Of a stretch of DNA of 64,000 nucleotides, positions 1-10,100 are shown one piece after another. The notes beneath the pieces are model-generated. The model had not been told where the DNA came from and did no database searches. It saw nothing but the letters and a program-made list of their open reading frames with translations. Position numbers and translations under genes: made by a program. The first letter of the stretch is position 1, and the number at the start of each line of letters is the position of its first letter. The stretch comes from Chloroflexota bacterium (GTDB lineage Bacteria; Chloroflexota; Anaerolineae; 4572-78; J111), in NCBI GenBank assembly GCA_016860845.1, contig BOKF01000013.1, positions 124,001-188,000 of the forward strand, given 5' to 3'.

Positions 1-2482
1 CGTTGGCCAGGCCGTCCACGCTGGTGTTTTTGGCCCGGGCCAGCACATCCGCCTGACCGAAGGGGCCGGCCTTGAAGCCGAACTGCTCGAACCAGGCGAT
101 GGCAAAGCGGGAGTCCTGGTCCATATCCCCTTCCTGCTCGGCCAGGTAAGTATCTAATTCGTAGTTGATAAGCTGCAAGGCGGTGCGCACGCTCAAACGC
201 TGGCCGTCCGGCTCCAGCACTTTGCTGTACCTGCTGTAGACGGCCATCCCCGGCCCGATGCTGGCCTGAGCCAGGTCCACCGGGGCAATGTTGCCTGATT
301 GCAACTTCCGCAGAGCCTCGGGCAGTTCCCGTCTCAAGGTTTTGACAAACTCTTGGCGAGAGGTGATAGGTGCGCTGTTCGGGCGGGGACGGCAGACCAA
401 GATAATGGAGGATGCCAGGGCACTTATATCCTTTTTAAGATTAGTAACAAGTTCAGTTCTGATAGGCCATGTACCTGTTATCACAAAACCAGTGCGTACA
501 AGTCCTTCTAACATGGTTTCCCAACCAGTAGAAGCAACATACTCGCCAGGTTGCCCTACATCATCAACTTCTGACTCAGCTTGTTTAAAAGCATAGAATA
601 CAGTGAGCGGGTAATCAACGTCTGCACAATTACGGATATGGCGGAAAGTTTTTTCTAATCCTTCTTCAAAAAATTGGCGTGCCTTTTCCCTTACTCCGTT
701 GAAACGGTGAGATACAGCTACTAATTCTTGCGATTTTGGGACTAAGATTGTATTGAATAAATCTGGATATGATCTCCGCAATGAGCGACGAAGCCAAATA
801 TAGAAAAAATCTGAGAGTTCTGCGTAGCTGATGTTGTCGTAATAAGGCGGATCTGTGCAAATCATTGGAGTCAAATCTAACTTGAAAGATGCTGCATCAC
901 TGAGAACAGCCTCACCACGCGATGAAGGATTAACGAATAAATTCTCAAGATTGTTAGTAATCCCTGAAATTTGTAGCAAGAAATTTCCGCTTGAATCACT
1001 GAATGGATTACCTTCAGCGAAGTCCCAAGTCATCGGTAATGCCTGTCGTCCAAATGTACTAGTAATGGTCTCATACTTAATACCTGAATGCCACGTACAG
1101 ATTTTTGTTAGGTAGTTTGCCAAGCGATCAAGTGCAAATGCTAAATATGTGATTATTGCATTAGAATATTCAGAGGAACTAATATTACCAGTAGCAGGTA
1201 ATCCAGAATTTTTAGCTGCTTGATACACTTGTCCCCAGACCTCACTTATCAAATCATTAAAAGTAGTTAATGTCACGAGTTGTCGAGAAGTGAAAATTTC
1301 ACTCCAGTACTTAATTCCGTAACCTCGACCACTAACCAAAGTGGGGGTATCTTGATTCATTTCTTCTTCTGGCATCCAATCAGGAGATATGGTTTTGGCG
1401 AACTTTTGCTGCTCATCATTAGGTGGTAGATAAATGCGACCTCTTTCGCCTTCAGCCACAATTGCCATTAGCTGACTATCGTTATGCTTTGCGAGGAACT
1501 GGGCACGAATACTTTCTTCAGAAGCAACCTGCCCACAGGCTAGACAATAAAATTTTGCGCCACGGCCAATTTTTGGCGATTTTGGAGGCGTGCCATTACC
1601 TGAATTTACAACAAAATTGATTTGAGGGGGTTTAACACTGTAATCAACTTCAGGCTTAATCCATGCCTCTTTACCTTTTTTAGTTGCGAGTTGAAAGGAT
1701 CGAGCCAACGGCATTTGTGCTCCGCAGGCAGGATTCGGGCATCTAACCGTTTGCACCCAAAGCCATGCAATTATCGTAGCTTCTCCACCACCATATTCGG
1801 AAGTGAGCTTCACTCTCGGGTACAAATGGCCGATCCGCTCCCAGGCCCGGTCGCGCATCCACTCGCCGTAGTAACGCACGTCGGCGGCCAATCCTGCCGC
1901 CCCTTTCCAGCCGCCTGTGCCGGCGGTACCCTGGCGGTCGCGGGGGTTCACCGGCGGTTGATTGGCAAATTTGGGCGGGATTTCGATCAGGGCTTTGTTG
2001 ATCATCACCGCTACGGGATTGAGATCGCTGGCGTGGGCCTCCAGGCCCAATCGCTGCGCTTCCAGGGGGATCGAGCCGCCCCCGGCAAAGGGATCGAGCA
2101 GCGGCGGGGGATTGCCGCCGGTCGCCAGGCGGATCAGTTCGCGGGCGGTCTGGAGCACCTTTTCGTCGGTGGTGCTTTCCCACTGCACCAGCAGTTCGAT
2201 GAAGTCGAAGAGACGCTGGCGAGGGGTGTCGTTGGCAATCGCGTTTTTGCCCTTAGGCAGCTTGCAACAGGCGGCCACAAAGTCAGGCGGTGCGGCGGGG
2301 TCGTCGGGGTCATCCACCAGTGAGGCGAAGATGACGGCCCGGCAGGCGGCCAGGGGTCGCCGCGCCCACCACAGGTGCAGAGTGCTGGGGTGGCCGTGAC
2401 GGATGGATTTCTCGCGGGCGCTGGCCTCGTTAATGGCTTCGAGCGGCAGGGCGACTTCGATGAGTTTTTTGCGAGTGGTCAT
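1..2482 (-). CDS. DUF1156-family adenine-specific DNA methylase (3' end beyond window)
   Basis: The reading frame is open from an ATG at 2482 down to base 1 (827 codons), so the C-terminus lies outside the window. The N-terminus carries the DUF1156 signature (LPLEAINEASAREKSIRHGH, then a TLHLWWARRPLAA-type stretch at about residues 12-45). AdoMet motif I DPFAGGGS lies near residue 128 and the amino-methylase catalytic motif DPPYYDN near residue 544. Two CxxC-type knuckles (CPNPACG near 248, CLACG near 310) suggest a zinc ribbon between them. The family is predicted to make N6-adenine DNA modification and is common in DISARM-like and other phage-defence loci. It is the last visible gene of a same-strand cluster, 59 bp after the nuclease gene. 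Function in self/non-self marking is inference. Confidence 0.9.
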   Translation of the reverse strand, partial: MTTRKKLIEVALPLEAINEASAREKSIRHGHPSTLHLWWARRPLAACRAVIFASLVDDPDDPAAPPDFVAACCKLPKGKNAIANDTPRQRLFDFIELLVQWESTTDEKVLQTARELIRLATGGNPPPLLDPFAGGGSIPLEAQRLGLEAHASDLNPVAVMINKALIEIPPKFANQPPVNPRDRQGTAGTGGWKGAAGLAADVRYYGEWMRDRAWERIGHLYPRVKLTSEYGGGEATIIAWLWVQTVRCPNPACGAQMPLARSFQLATKKGKEAWIKPEVDYSVKPPQINFVVNSGNGTPPKSPKIGRGAKFYCLACGQVASEESIRAQFLAKHNDSQLMAIVAEGERGRIYLPPNDEQQKFAKTISPDWMPEEEMNQDTPTLVSGRGYGIKYWSEIFTSRQLVTLTTFNDLISEVWGQVYQAAKNSGLPATGNISSSEYSNAIITYLAFALDRLANYLTKICTWHSGIKYETITSTFGRQALPMTWDFAEGNPFSDSSGNFLLQISGITNNLENLFVNPSSRGEAVLSDAASFKLDLTPMICTDPPYYDNISYAELSDFFYIWLRRSLRRSYPDLFNTILVPKSQELVAVSHRFNGVREKARQFFEEGLEKTFRHIRNCADVDYPLTVFYAFKQAESEVDDVGQPGEYVASTGWETMLEGLVRTGFVITGTWPIRTELVTNLKKDISALASSIILVCRPRPNSAPITSRQEFVKTLRRELPEALRKLQSGNIAPVDLAQASIGPGMAVYSRYSKVLEPDGQRLSVRTALQLINYELDTYLAEQEGDMDQDSRFAIAWFEQFGFKAGPFGQADVLARAKNTSVDGLAN

Positions 2483-2541
2483 ATCAATTTCCGATTTTAG
2501 ATTTTAGATTTTGGCTTGTTCTCATAACTGCATATCTGAAG

Positions 2542-3519
2542 TTAAACATTACAAGATAAAGCCGTATTGGCAATTAACTGCGCTATCATCTTAGCGTTTT
2601 GTGAGTCTTCAATCAAGCTTTCTGCTATTGGAACTACGTACCATATACCCAATCTTGGTACCGAATCGTATCGAATTGCTGTTTCAAATTTTTCTTGAAA
2701 GCGACGAAGCACCGCTGGGCTGAATCCCTCGGTTTTTGGATCACCCACACCGATGACTAAGGAACGACCATAGTCTTTCCAAAAATCATAACTACAACCA
2801 AACCACAACAGATACCGACCACTTTGATTTTTAATGTAATAGCCAAACCCAAACTCGTCGAATAGGTATTCCGTTTTAAAGGGTTTAGGAATCTGATCCT
2901 TAATTTCATGAGTGAGTTCAATGAGCTTTAATAGCAAAGCGGGAAATTCTTTATTTTGCAACATTAGAATGTCTTCCTTAGAAAAAATAATCGGATCAAA
3001 TCGGGCATGCAACAACGAGATAAAGTGTTCAATAGCGATGTTCTGCTTCAAATCCTGGAATTTTTCAAGGTGTTCAGTGAGTTTGTTCCAATAGACTATT
3101 TTAAGAGGGGTTTCACAGCCACTTATCTTAGCATTTGAGCGAATTAATGGCTCGTATTCATAATCATAAGGAATCAAAAATACCAAAGCGCAAGCTTTAC
3201 TAATTAACGTGTCCAGATATTTGAGATAGCTAATTGGCTGATGTGAGGTTAATTTTCGGGATCCATGTACTTTGCACTCGATGAAAATGCAAAAAGACTC
3301 ATTCTCAATAACTAGATCAGGTATCCCAAAGTTGGTTAAAGTGTATTGCGTGTTAACGTGAGCGTAATGAAAGAATAAGTCAGGTAAGGGCAGCCTTTCA
3401 GTCAAGAACGTGGTAAAAACCTCTTTAAAGGCTGGAAATTGCAGGAGATTAGCCAATAACTCCGTAAGGCTATTCTCCTTATCTACAAGTTTATGATATA
3501 GGTTGGCCTTGCGTATCAT
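2542..3519 (-). CDS. PD-(D/E)XK superfamily nuclease, stand-alone
   Basis: This 325-aa protein carries a PD-(D/E)XK core: G65-I-P-D68, a hydrophobic beta strand, then E81-C-K83 (IECKV). An acidic residue in the preceding helix (SLTE, about residue 20) fits the fourth position of the fold. It resembles the PDDEXK_4-type nucleases found near restriction and defence genes. The ATG at 3519 is preceded by GGAAGAG. It sits between a zinc-ribbon/DUF1294 gene and the DUF1156 methylase, both on the same strand with gaps of 52 and 59 bp, so a restriction-type partnership with the methylase is plausible but not shown. Codon use is more AT-rich than in the housekeeping genes to the right, consistent with transfer. 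Confidence 0.72.
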   Translation of the reverse strand: MIRKANLYHKLVDKENSLTELLANLLQFPAFKEVFTTFLTERLPLPDLFFHYAHVNTQYTLTNFGIPDLVIENESFCIFIECKVHGSRKLTSHQPISYLKYLDTLISKACALVFLIPYDYEYEPLIRSNAKISGCETPLKIVYWNKLTEHLEKFQDLKQNIAIEHFISLLHARFDPIIFSKEDILMLQNKEFPALLLKLIELTHEIKDQIPKPFKTEYLFDEFGFGYYIKNQSGRYLLWFGCSYDFWKDYGRSLVIGVGDPKTEGFSPAVLRRFQEKFETAIRYDSVPRLGIWYVVPIAESLIEDSQNAKMIAQLIANTALSCNV

Positions 3520-3571
3520 AGCTTCAGAACTCTTCCTACTTCTTATTTACTCATTGCGAGGAATTCTAGAT

Positions 3572-4216
3572 CTATCCCAGCCAGATTGGCAGGCCGCACA
3601 GCGCCAAAATCTGCGCAGTCACAATCAGCCAGAAAGGCAGGATGAAGGACATTTTTTGAACTTTGTGGCGCTCCTTGAAGTGGTAAAGGGCGACATAGGC
3701 CGCCGGGCTGCCGCCAAAGAAAGCCAGCGCCAAGAGGATGGCCTCGGGTACACGGGTCTGTTCGCCGCCGGCAATGGCTTTGTCGTAGCGGTACAGGGCC
3801 AGGGTAATCCCGTTGACGGCCACGACAACGACAATTAACACCAACCACCAGGGCAAACCGGCCACTAGCGCTGCCGCTCCGGCCAATAGTATAACGGCCA
3901 AACTGATCAGGCCAAACCGGGCATAGGGATTCCTCCACCAGTTGGGTGAGCGCCGTGATCTTGGTCGCGGCTGGCTCGAATTTTGGGCCGGAGCCTGTTT
4001 GGAAAAGTCGGCGGGCCAGCGGCGGGAGCCGGTCGGTGGCTGAGCGGGTGGTCCCGAAAAACCCCTATTACCAGAGTCGCGTTCGCGCCGGCGCTGGCTG
4101 CGACACTCCTCGCAGCGCTTAGGCAGCGGCCAGCCTTTCTCCTGATACCAGCGCTGTTCTTCATGGCTCAGGGTGAAGCCCCGACCGCAGTCAATACAGG
4201 TGTAGTGTTGGCTCAT
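3572..4216 (-). CDS. Zinc-ribbon / DUF1294 membrane protein
   Basis: A 214-aa protein with an N-terminal treble-clef-like zinc site (C7-x2-C10 and C35-x2-C38), a basic Ser/Pro/Arg-rich linker (about 40-100), two hydrophobic segments (about 103-122 and 124-140) and a C-terminal DUF1294 domain (about 140-205, GGSPAAYVALYHFKERHK) ending in a third membrane segment. DUF1294 proteins are small membrane proteins of unknown function, often fused to zinc-ribbon or cold-shock domains. It starts 16 bp after the RecQ-like gene and lies inside the defence-like cluster; whether it belongs to that system functionally is open. Confidence 0.8.
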   Translation of the reverse strand: MSQHYTCIDCGRGFTLSHEEQRWYQEKGWPLPKRCEECRSQRRRERDSGNRGFSGPPAQPPTGSRRWPADFSKQAPAQNSSQPRPRSRRSPNWWRNPYARFGLISLAVILLAGAAALVAGLPWWLVLIVVVVAVNGITLALYRYDKAIAGGEQTRVPEAILLALAFFGGSPAAYVALYHFKERHKVQKMSFILPFWLIVTAQILALCGLPIWLG

Positions 4217-4232
4217 TGACGTGCAATTTAAG

Positions 4233-6251
4233 CTAACCTACTGGCTCTACACCAAAACAGGCAGCAATGATTTGCTTGGTTTCCTGGCTGAGTGTGCTTG
4301 ATTCTTGGGTGGTCAGGAGTTGTCCAGGGAAGTTGGCCCCATACCAAGCTTTCTTGAGTTCCCACTCCTGACGGTAATCCTCCACATCCAACATCCCCAG
4401 GTGCTCCCAGTAATAAGTTTTCCCACCCCATTCGATGGTGAAATCTGGCGACCGGCGCGAGCCGTCTGCTGCAATTAAAGGAGTTTCGTATTTAAAAGGG
4501 ATGCCGCTCTGATATAGAATATTAGCGACAATCACTTCCGATTTGGAGCGCACAAAATCGCCTGAAAGCGTCTCGTGGATGCGTTGGCGGCTGAACTTGT
4601 CAATCCCCAGATATTCTCCAATCCGCTGGTGAAACTCAAACGTATTCGTATACGCCGCCAGCAGTCCCACAAACTCCTCAAACAAGGACATTCGATACGC
4701 CTTCTTTTCGGCCACATCAGCCTTAATTTCTTCTAACAGGGTTTCGGGTAAGGAATCAACGGCAGAATCAATCACCAGGCACTTGCCGGGAGCACGAGCA
4801 GCCTTTAACCTCCCTTCAGCCACCCATTCGAAGATGTTTCTCAAGATGTCATGCTCAGATTCCCCGGTTCTCGCTGCTGTTGGGATCAACAGCCCCACCC
4901 GCGTGGCCTGCCGATACGCTTCGAATGCGGGCAAGCTGACACCCCGAGCTGGTTCGAAAATCGCTAATGATTGGACACCTTTGCACACAGGCGTGATGAC
5001 GCTGCTGCGGACCAGGTAGTGATAAGCGGATTGAGTGCTTTCTCCTTCTTCAAAATAGCTGACCGTGCGTTTCCCTGTCTGGTTGTCAGTCAGATTGGAG
5101 AAGGCAGTCCGTATATCTTTCTCACTGGGAAAGGATTGGTCAATAAACCAAGTTTTACGCACATCAACGTTCTTATCTGAGTAAAACAGCACCGCCCACG
5201 AAGGTTTCCCATCTCGCCCAACTCGCCCAATCTGCTGGTAATACTGCTCAGCCGATTCGGTCAGCAAGTAATGTACCACGCCGCGAATATCCGGGATGTC
5301 AATCCCCATGCCAAAGGCGCTGGTGGCAAAGATGGTCAGTAATTCTCCCGCCTTGAATTTACGGATAATATCTAACTTTTCCTCTGAAGATAGATCCCCG
5401 TGAAAGAAAGCAGCCTTAACGCCTTGGTCAACGGCCTGGGCGCTAAGTTCCTCGACGGAGCGTTTGCCCCGCTTGCGGTCCACATAGATCAACACTTTTT
5501 CGGCCCGGTGCTCATCGAGCAGTGCCCAAAACTTTTCATCCTTGGCCTCTTCATTGGGAACCTTGACTACTTGGATATGTATTCCGGGACGCAGGAGCAT
5601 GTCGTGCCGGATTACATGGCTATCTTGGATGCCAAAATCTGTGCAAATCTGCTGACGGTCCATTGGGTTGAGTGTGGCGGTCAGGCAGAGGATAGTCGGC
5701 AAGGGCGCGTCCCCAAAAATATTGTGCAGGAAATGAGGAATCTCTTTGTAAAACGGTCTGAAGTCCAGCCCCCATTGCGAGATGCAGTGGGCTTCATCCA
5801 CAACCACTAATTTAATTCGATTCCGGATCTTTTGCAGCACAAATTCTAAGAAGCCATCGGTCGCTAGGCGCTCTGGGGAGAGGAAAATGAAATCTGGGGT
5901 ACTACGCTGATTGTATAGGTCAATCAATTCCTGGTACTGCACCCGCGAGTCAATGCCACTATGCAGGGTAAACACTTTGCAGCCATGGTCCTTAAGCTTC
6001 TGAGCCTGCTCATCCATTAGTGCCGTGAGGGGAAATATGACTAGCGTCACTCCCTCCGAGGCCAAACCGGCAATCCAGTAACACAAAGACTTACCGGCGC
6101 CCGTCGGCATTAGGCCGAGGGTATTATTTCCCTCCACCACAGACTGGATGATCCTTCGCTGCGTGGGGCGCACACCTTGGCCAATGCCAGAGAAATGGGC
6201 CTGAAAGATTTGATCAATTTGAGCATCAGAACCAGGGTTGACTCTCGACAT
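4233..6251 (-). CDS. RecQ-like ATP-dependent DNA helicase with C-terminal PD-(D/E)XK-like domain
   Basis: A 672-aa superfamily 2 helicase. Motif I is MPTGAGKS (48-55), motif II DEAH (152-155, in VVVDEAHCISQWGLDF), motif III CLTATL, and motif VI QQIGRVGRDG in the second RecA lobe. No RQC zinc-binding or HRDC domain is apparent. Instead the last ~90 residues hold YETPL, SPDFTIEW and YYWEHLG followed by spaced Lys/Trp, a pattern of the PD-(D/E)XK-like domain found at the end of some UvrD-type helicases. The start at 6251 is chosen because GAGGAG lies 8 nt upstream; a longer frame to 6311 has no such site. The gene overlaps the 3' end of the 290-aa gene by 26 bp, implying translational coupling. 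Unwinding coupled to cleavage is inference. Confidence 0.88.
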   Translation of the reverse strand: MSRVNPGSDAQIDQIFQAHFSGIGQGVRPTQRRIIQSVVEGNNTLGLMPTGAGKSLCYWIAGLASEGVTLVIFPLTALMDEQAQKLKDHGCKVFTLHSGIDSRVQYQELIDLYNQRSTPDFIFLSPERLATDGFLEFVLQKIRNRIKLVVVDEAHCISQWGLDFRPFYKEIPHFLHNIFGDAPLPTILCLTATLNPMDRQQICTDFGIQDSHVIRHDMLLRPGIHIQVVKVPNEEAKDEKFWALLDEHRAEKVLIYVDRKRGKRSVEELSAQAVDQGVKAAFFHGDLSSEEKLDIIRKFKAGELLTIFATSAFGMGIDIPDIRGVVHYLLTESAEQYYQQIGRVGRDGKPSWAVLFYSDKNVDVRKTWFIDQSFPSEKDIRTAFSNLTDNQTGKRTVSYFEEGESTQSAYHYLVRSSVITPVCKGVQSLAIFEPARGVSLPAFEAYRQATRVGLLIPTAARTGESEHDILRNIFEWVAEGRLKAARAPGKCLVIDSAVDSLPETLLEEIKADVAEKKAYRMSLFEEFVGLLAAYTNTFEFHQRIGEYLGIDKFSRQRIHETLSGDFVRSKSEVIVANILYQSGIPFKYETPLIAADGSRRSPDFTIEWGGKTYYWEHLGMLDVEDYRQEWELKKAWYGANFPGQLLTTQESSTLSQETKQIIAACFGVEPVG

Positions 6252-7098
6252 ATTCTGAACTCCTCGTATACGTGTAGATATTTTCTCGGTGTGTGTCCCC
6301 CACATGATCACAGAATCGGCTCAGATAAATATAACGATAGTGATCAAAAAGAGTAACATCCAAAGCTTGACAGGCGGCTTGAAGGAGCTTAAATAGCTTG
6401 AGCGCGTAGAACCCGAACAATTCCGCCGGATAGAAAAAGTTTTGATCACAAGTACCCAACTTGGGCTGGACCATTAAAAATTCTGATCCATCCTTCAGCC
6501 CAAAATTCTTGCGACCGCTAAGAAAATACAACGACCAGACAGCGTTTTGAGAACGAAGGGCGAAATTACGGGGATATTGCCCATATAATAGACTGGATTG
6601 GATACCATAGCCGATTACACCCCCGCAGCCATACTTACCCTCGTTCAGAGTTTCCAAACCTAAATCACCGTAAGTGGCGGCATTTTCGTGTTTCTCATCA
6701 CTGAAATGAGCGACATACCTGATTCCAAACTCAGCAATATTACGTATGGTATCAAGGAGTTGGCGTCCGCTGACAATATTGAAACTCGCCCTATAATCCT
6801 TCATCACTTCATTCGGTGACATGAGGCAACGCCGGATAATGGGACATTGAGTTCGCGTCTGTCGTTTAAAGGCATTAGGATCATATTCAAATTCTGCTAA
6901 TGCTTCCAGGCTCATGTATTCGCGATAAGCCTTTTGCTCCTTTTCATACTCTCGGATGGCCTCCTTAAACGCAGCGGCAAGTGGTTGCTGGGCGAAACTC
7001 TCGAAATACTTGGGGAAATTAGCCTCAATTTCGGCCAGGACTTGCTCGACATGCTCAGATTCATACGCTCGTTCTTCTAGTTCATTTCCTCTAATCAT
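6226..7098 (-). CDS. Conserved-looking hypothetical protein, RecQ-linked
   Basis: 290 aa, family not recognised. The first ~85 residues are charged and probably helical (Glu/Lys/Ala-rich). The remainder is rich in aromatic residues and Cys, with Gly-rich stretches (KYGCGGVIGYG near 170). There is no signal peptide and no membrane segment. Its stop codon lies 26 bp inside the RecQ-like gene, so the two are very likely co-translated and may act together. It follows the DrmD-like helicase gene by 70 bp. No catalytic motif could be assigned; a sensor or effector role in the surrounding defence-like operon is only a guess. Confidence 0.75.
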   Translation of the reverse strand: MIRGNELEERAYESEHVEQVLAEIEANFPKYFESFAQQPLAAAFKEAIREYEKEQKAYREYMSLEALAEFEYDPNAFKRQTRTQCPIIRRCLMSPNEVMKDYRASFNIVSGRQLLDTIRNIAEFGIRYVAHFSDEKHENAATYGDLGLETLNEGKYGCGGVIGYGIQSSLLYGQYPRNFALRSQNAVWSLYFLSGRKNFGLKDGSEFLMVQPKLGTCDQNFFYPAELFGFYALKLFKLLQAACQALDVTLFDHYRYIYLSRFCDHVGDTHRENIYTYTRSSEYVESQPWF

Positions 7099-7168
7099 AT
7101 ACGGCTCCTTATTGATAAGTTGAACAATTATGGAAGGTCAAGTTTCAGGTAAGATAGTTTGTCAGAAA

Positions 7169-10100
7169 TCACATTGGCGCATCGCCGCGGGCCATTAGAT
7201 CGGCCAGGTCATAGTTACTGCTGGTCACACCGAAATCCGGCTCACGGCTGAAAGGTTTACGCACATAGCGCGGCGCTTTGGCCTGCCCGTTTTCCACCTC
7301 GACCAAGGCCAGGATATATTGCTCCGGCGAGTTAATGGCGGTCAAAATCTCGTTGCGGGTCACGGTCACAGTCTCGGCCTCGGCCCGGCGGCCCTTGGCT
7401 TCAATAAAGCGCAGCCGTCCGGTGCGGGGGTCCAGGCTCTCGATGTCGTACCCCAGGTTCTCTTTATGGACATCGCGGGGATGGTAGCCCAAGCCAGCCT
7501 CGGTTTCCATGATGGCGTGCATAGCGATGGCTTCGGTAATGCGCCGGTCCATCAATTCGGGTGGGGTTTTATCGCCCAGCAGCAGCCCCAGCGGAATTAT
7601 TACCGCCCCGCCAATGATGATCGGCGGCGTGGCCGAGATTTGCCGCTCCAGGGCCAGCTCTTCCTTGCGCCGTTCTAGCCGGGCGGCCAGCTCGTCGGCC
7701 CGCTGCTGGGCCTTGGCGGCATTGAGCCGGTCATTCGCCTTGCCCGATTTCTCCTGCTGGCGCAGTTCGGCCGCCCGCTTGTCCCAGTAGTTGATCTCCT
7801 TGGTCAGCCGCTCGTGGACAGCGGCCAGGGTTTTATCCACCTGGGCCTCGCGCCGCTGCCGCACTTGCTGGAGATGGCGCGGCACCAGCTTCTCAATCGC
7901 ATAGGCCATTACCTGGCCTTCCAATGCTTCTCCTACAAGCCAGTCAGCCGTCAGAGTCGTTTCGATCTGGGCTAACTCCTCAGCCGTAGCCGGCCGGTAA
8001 TCCAGATAGGGCGCATAGCCGCCTGTCCGTATCTGCCCTTCCACGTCAATTTCCACAAAATGAACCTCGCGGGAAATCACTCGCTTCGACCCGCTCGAGG
8101 CTGTTCCGGCATCCTGAATGTTCTGTTCCAAAAAGAAAAGGACACGCGGCTCGCGGCCTGGATCGGTTTCATCCACCAATACCGCCCCGGAGCGCAGCGT
8201 CTCGCGGTATTTGTCCAGGGTTAGATGGATCACCGTATCCAGCAGCGGATGGCCCGGACAAACAAAATCGGCCTGCACCTGCCCGGCGTGATTCAACTGC
8301 TCCTTGTCAAAGCAGACCCGGTCATACTTTTCCCACACCGGCACCAGCGTACCTAGTTCCTTGGCATGGTGGCGAATCCGGGCCGGCACGTGGCTGATGC
8401 GATAGCGCCCCGGCTCCCGTTCCCTCAGCGAGCCACCCAGCCGCTCGAAGGCTTGCAGAAAGAACGACTTGATGTAGTGGGGCTGCAAGCGCCGGGCGGC
8501 GTAACGCTCCATCTCCTCGCGGATGCGCATGATCTGACTGGTATCCATCCGTTCGGTGACCAAGGAGCGAGTCTCCAGTAACTCCCGCACCCGTTCCTGG
8601 TCCACGGCATTATCTACCTTCTGCTCCAATTTGGCCCGCACCTCGGGCTGATCGCCGTAGCGGATCGCCTCAACTAGCAGCTTGCTCAGCGGGGTCTGTT
8701 CGAACAACGCGCCCAAGACATCAAAAACCTTGCCCTGCAAGGCTTTGCTCTCTGTTTCCAGCTTGTGGAGCAGTCGGGCGTAGACCTGGCCTTCCCGCGT
8801 CTCTCCGGCCACCAGGTTCCAAAGATGGCAGACCTCGGTCTGCCCAATCCGGTGGATGCGGCCAAAGCGCTGCTCTAGGCGGTTGGGATTCCAGGGCAAA
8901 TCATAATTGATCATCAGGTGAGCGCGCTGGAGGTTGATGCCTTCGCCGGCAGCATCGGTGGCCAGCAAGAAGTAGACTTCGGGATCGTTGCGGAAGCGGT
9001 CTTCGGTGGCCCGACGCTGCTCGCGCGGCACACTACCGTCAATACTGACCAGAATATCCTCGCGGCCAAAGAGGGTGCTGATGCGCTCCCAGAGATAGGT
9101 CAGGGTATCGCGGTGCTCGGTAAAGATGACCAGCTTGCGGCGTTGCCCGTTGCCGTCAATCATGCGCTGCTCATCCTGGAGAATCGAGGTTAACTCTTCC
9201 CATTTGCGGTCCGTACCACTGTGTCGAACCCGGTAGGCCATTGTCTCTAGCTTTTTGAGCGTTTCGATCTCAGCCTGCAGTTCGGCGATGGTTAGGGCAG
9301 CCGTGGCGCTGTCGCTGACCTGCTCTTCAATCGCTTCGACTTCATCGGCTGGAGCGTCGTCCAAATCCTCCAGGTAACCCTGGTCATAGTAGCGGGCATC
9401 ATCGGTTGCGGCAGCCTGTTGGCCCCCTTTGACTTCTTGCAGCCGTTTTTCCAGCCGCTGGTGGCGTCGTTTCAAGGATTGGTAAATAGCCTCGGGCGAT
9501 GAGGCCAGGCGGCGCTGGAGAATAGTCAAAGCAAAGCCGACCGTGCCCTTGCGCTTGTCGTCGCCCAGTTGGTCAGCCCGGTTGAACTCCTCACGCACGT
9601 AATCGGTGACGGCGTTGTAAAGTTGGATTTCGCCCGGCGAAAGGGCATAACTGGCGGTGTAAGCGATTCGCTCCGGGAATAGGGGCCGGCCATCAAAACG
9701 ACGCAGGTCTTCCTTGATCATCCGGCGCATGATGTCGGAGATGTCCACCTGGTGAGTCCCTTCACGGAAACGACCTTCAAAGCGGTCAGGATCGAGCAAA
9801 GCCAGAAACAACTGGAAATCTTCTTCTTTGCCGTTATGGGGAGTCGCTGTCATCAGCATAAAATGGCGGGCGATGGAACTTAAGAGCTTGCCCAGCTTGT
9901 AGCGCTTGGTCTCTTCCAGTTCCCCCACCCAGAAGTGGGCCGACATCTTGTGGGCTTCGTCAATGATGGCCAGGTCCCACTCGGTCCGGCGCAGTTTTTC
10001 CTGTAACTCGTCGTCGCGAGCCACTTGGTCCAAGCGAATAATGAGCAAATCTTTGTCCTGAAACGGGTTGCCGCTGACCGAGGTCTCAATGGTTTCGCGG

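Noticed and set aside
1743..2183. 146-aa minus-strand frame
   Set aside because: Out of frame with the methylase and rich in Arg/Pro/Gly without any motif, as expected for a shadow.
1622..2399. Plus-strand frames of 145-233 aa opposite the methylase
   Set aside because: They are antisense shadows of the DUF1156 frame, which has clear motifs on the minus strand.
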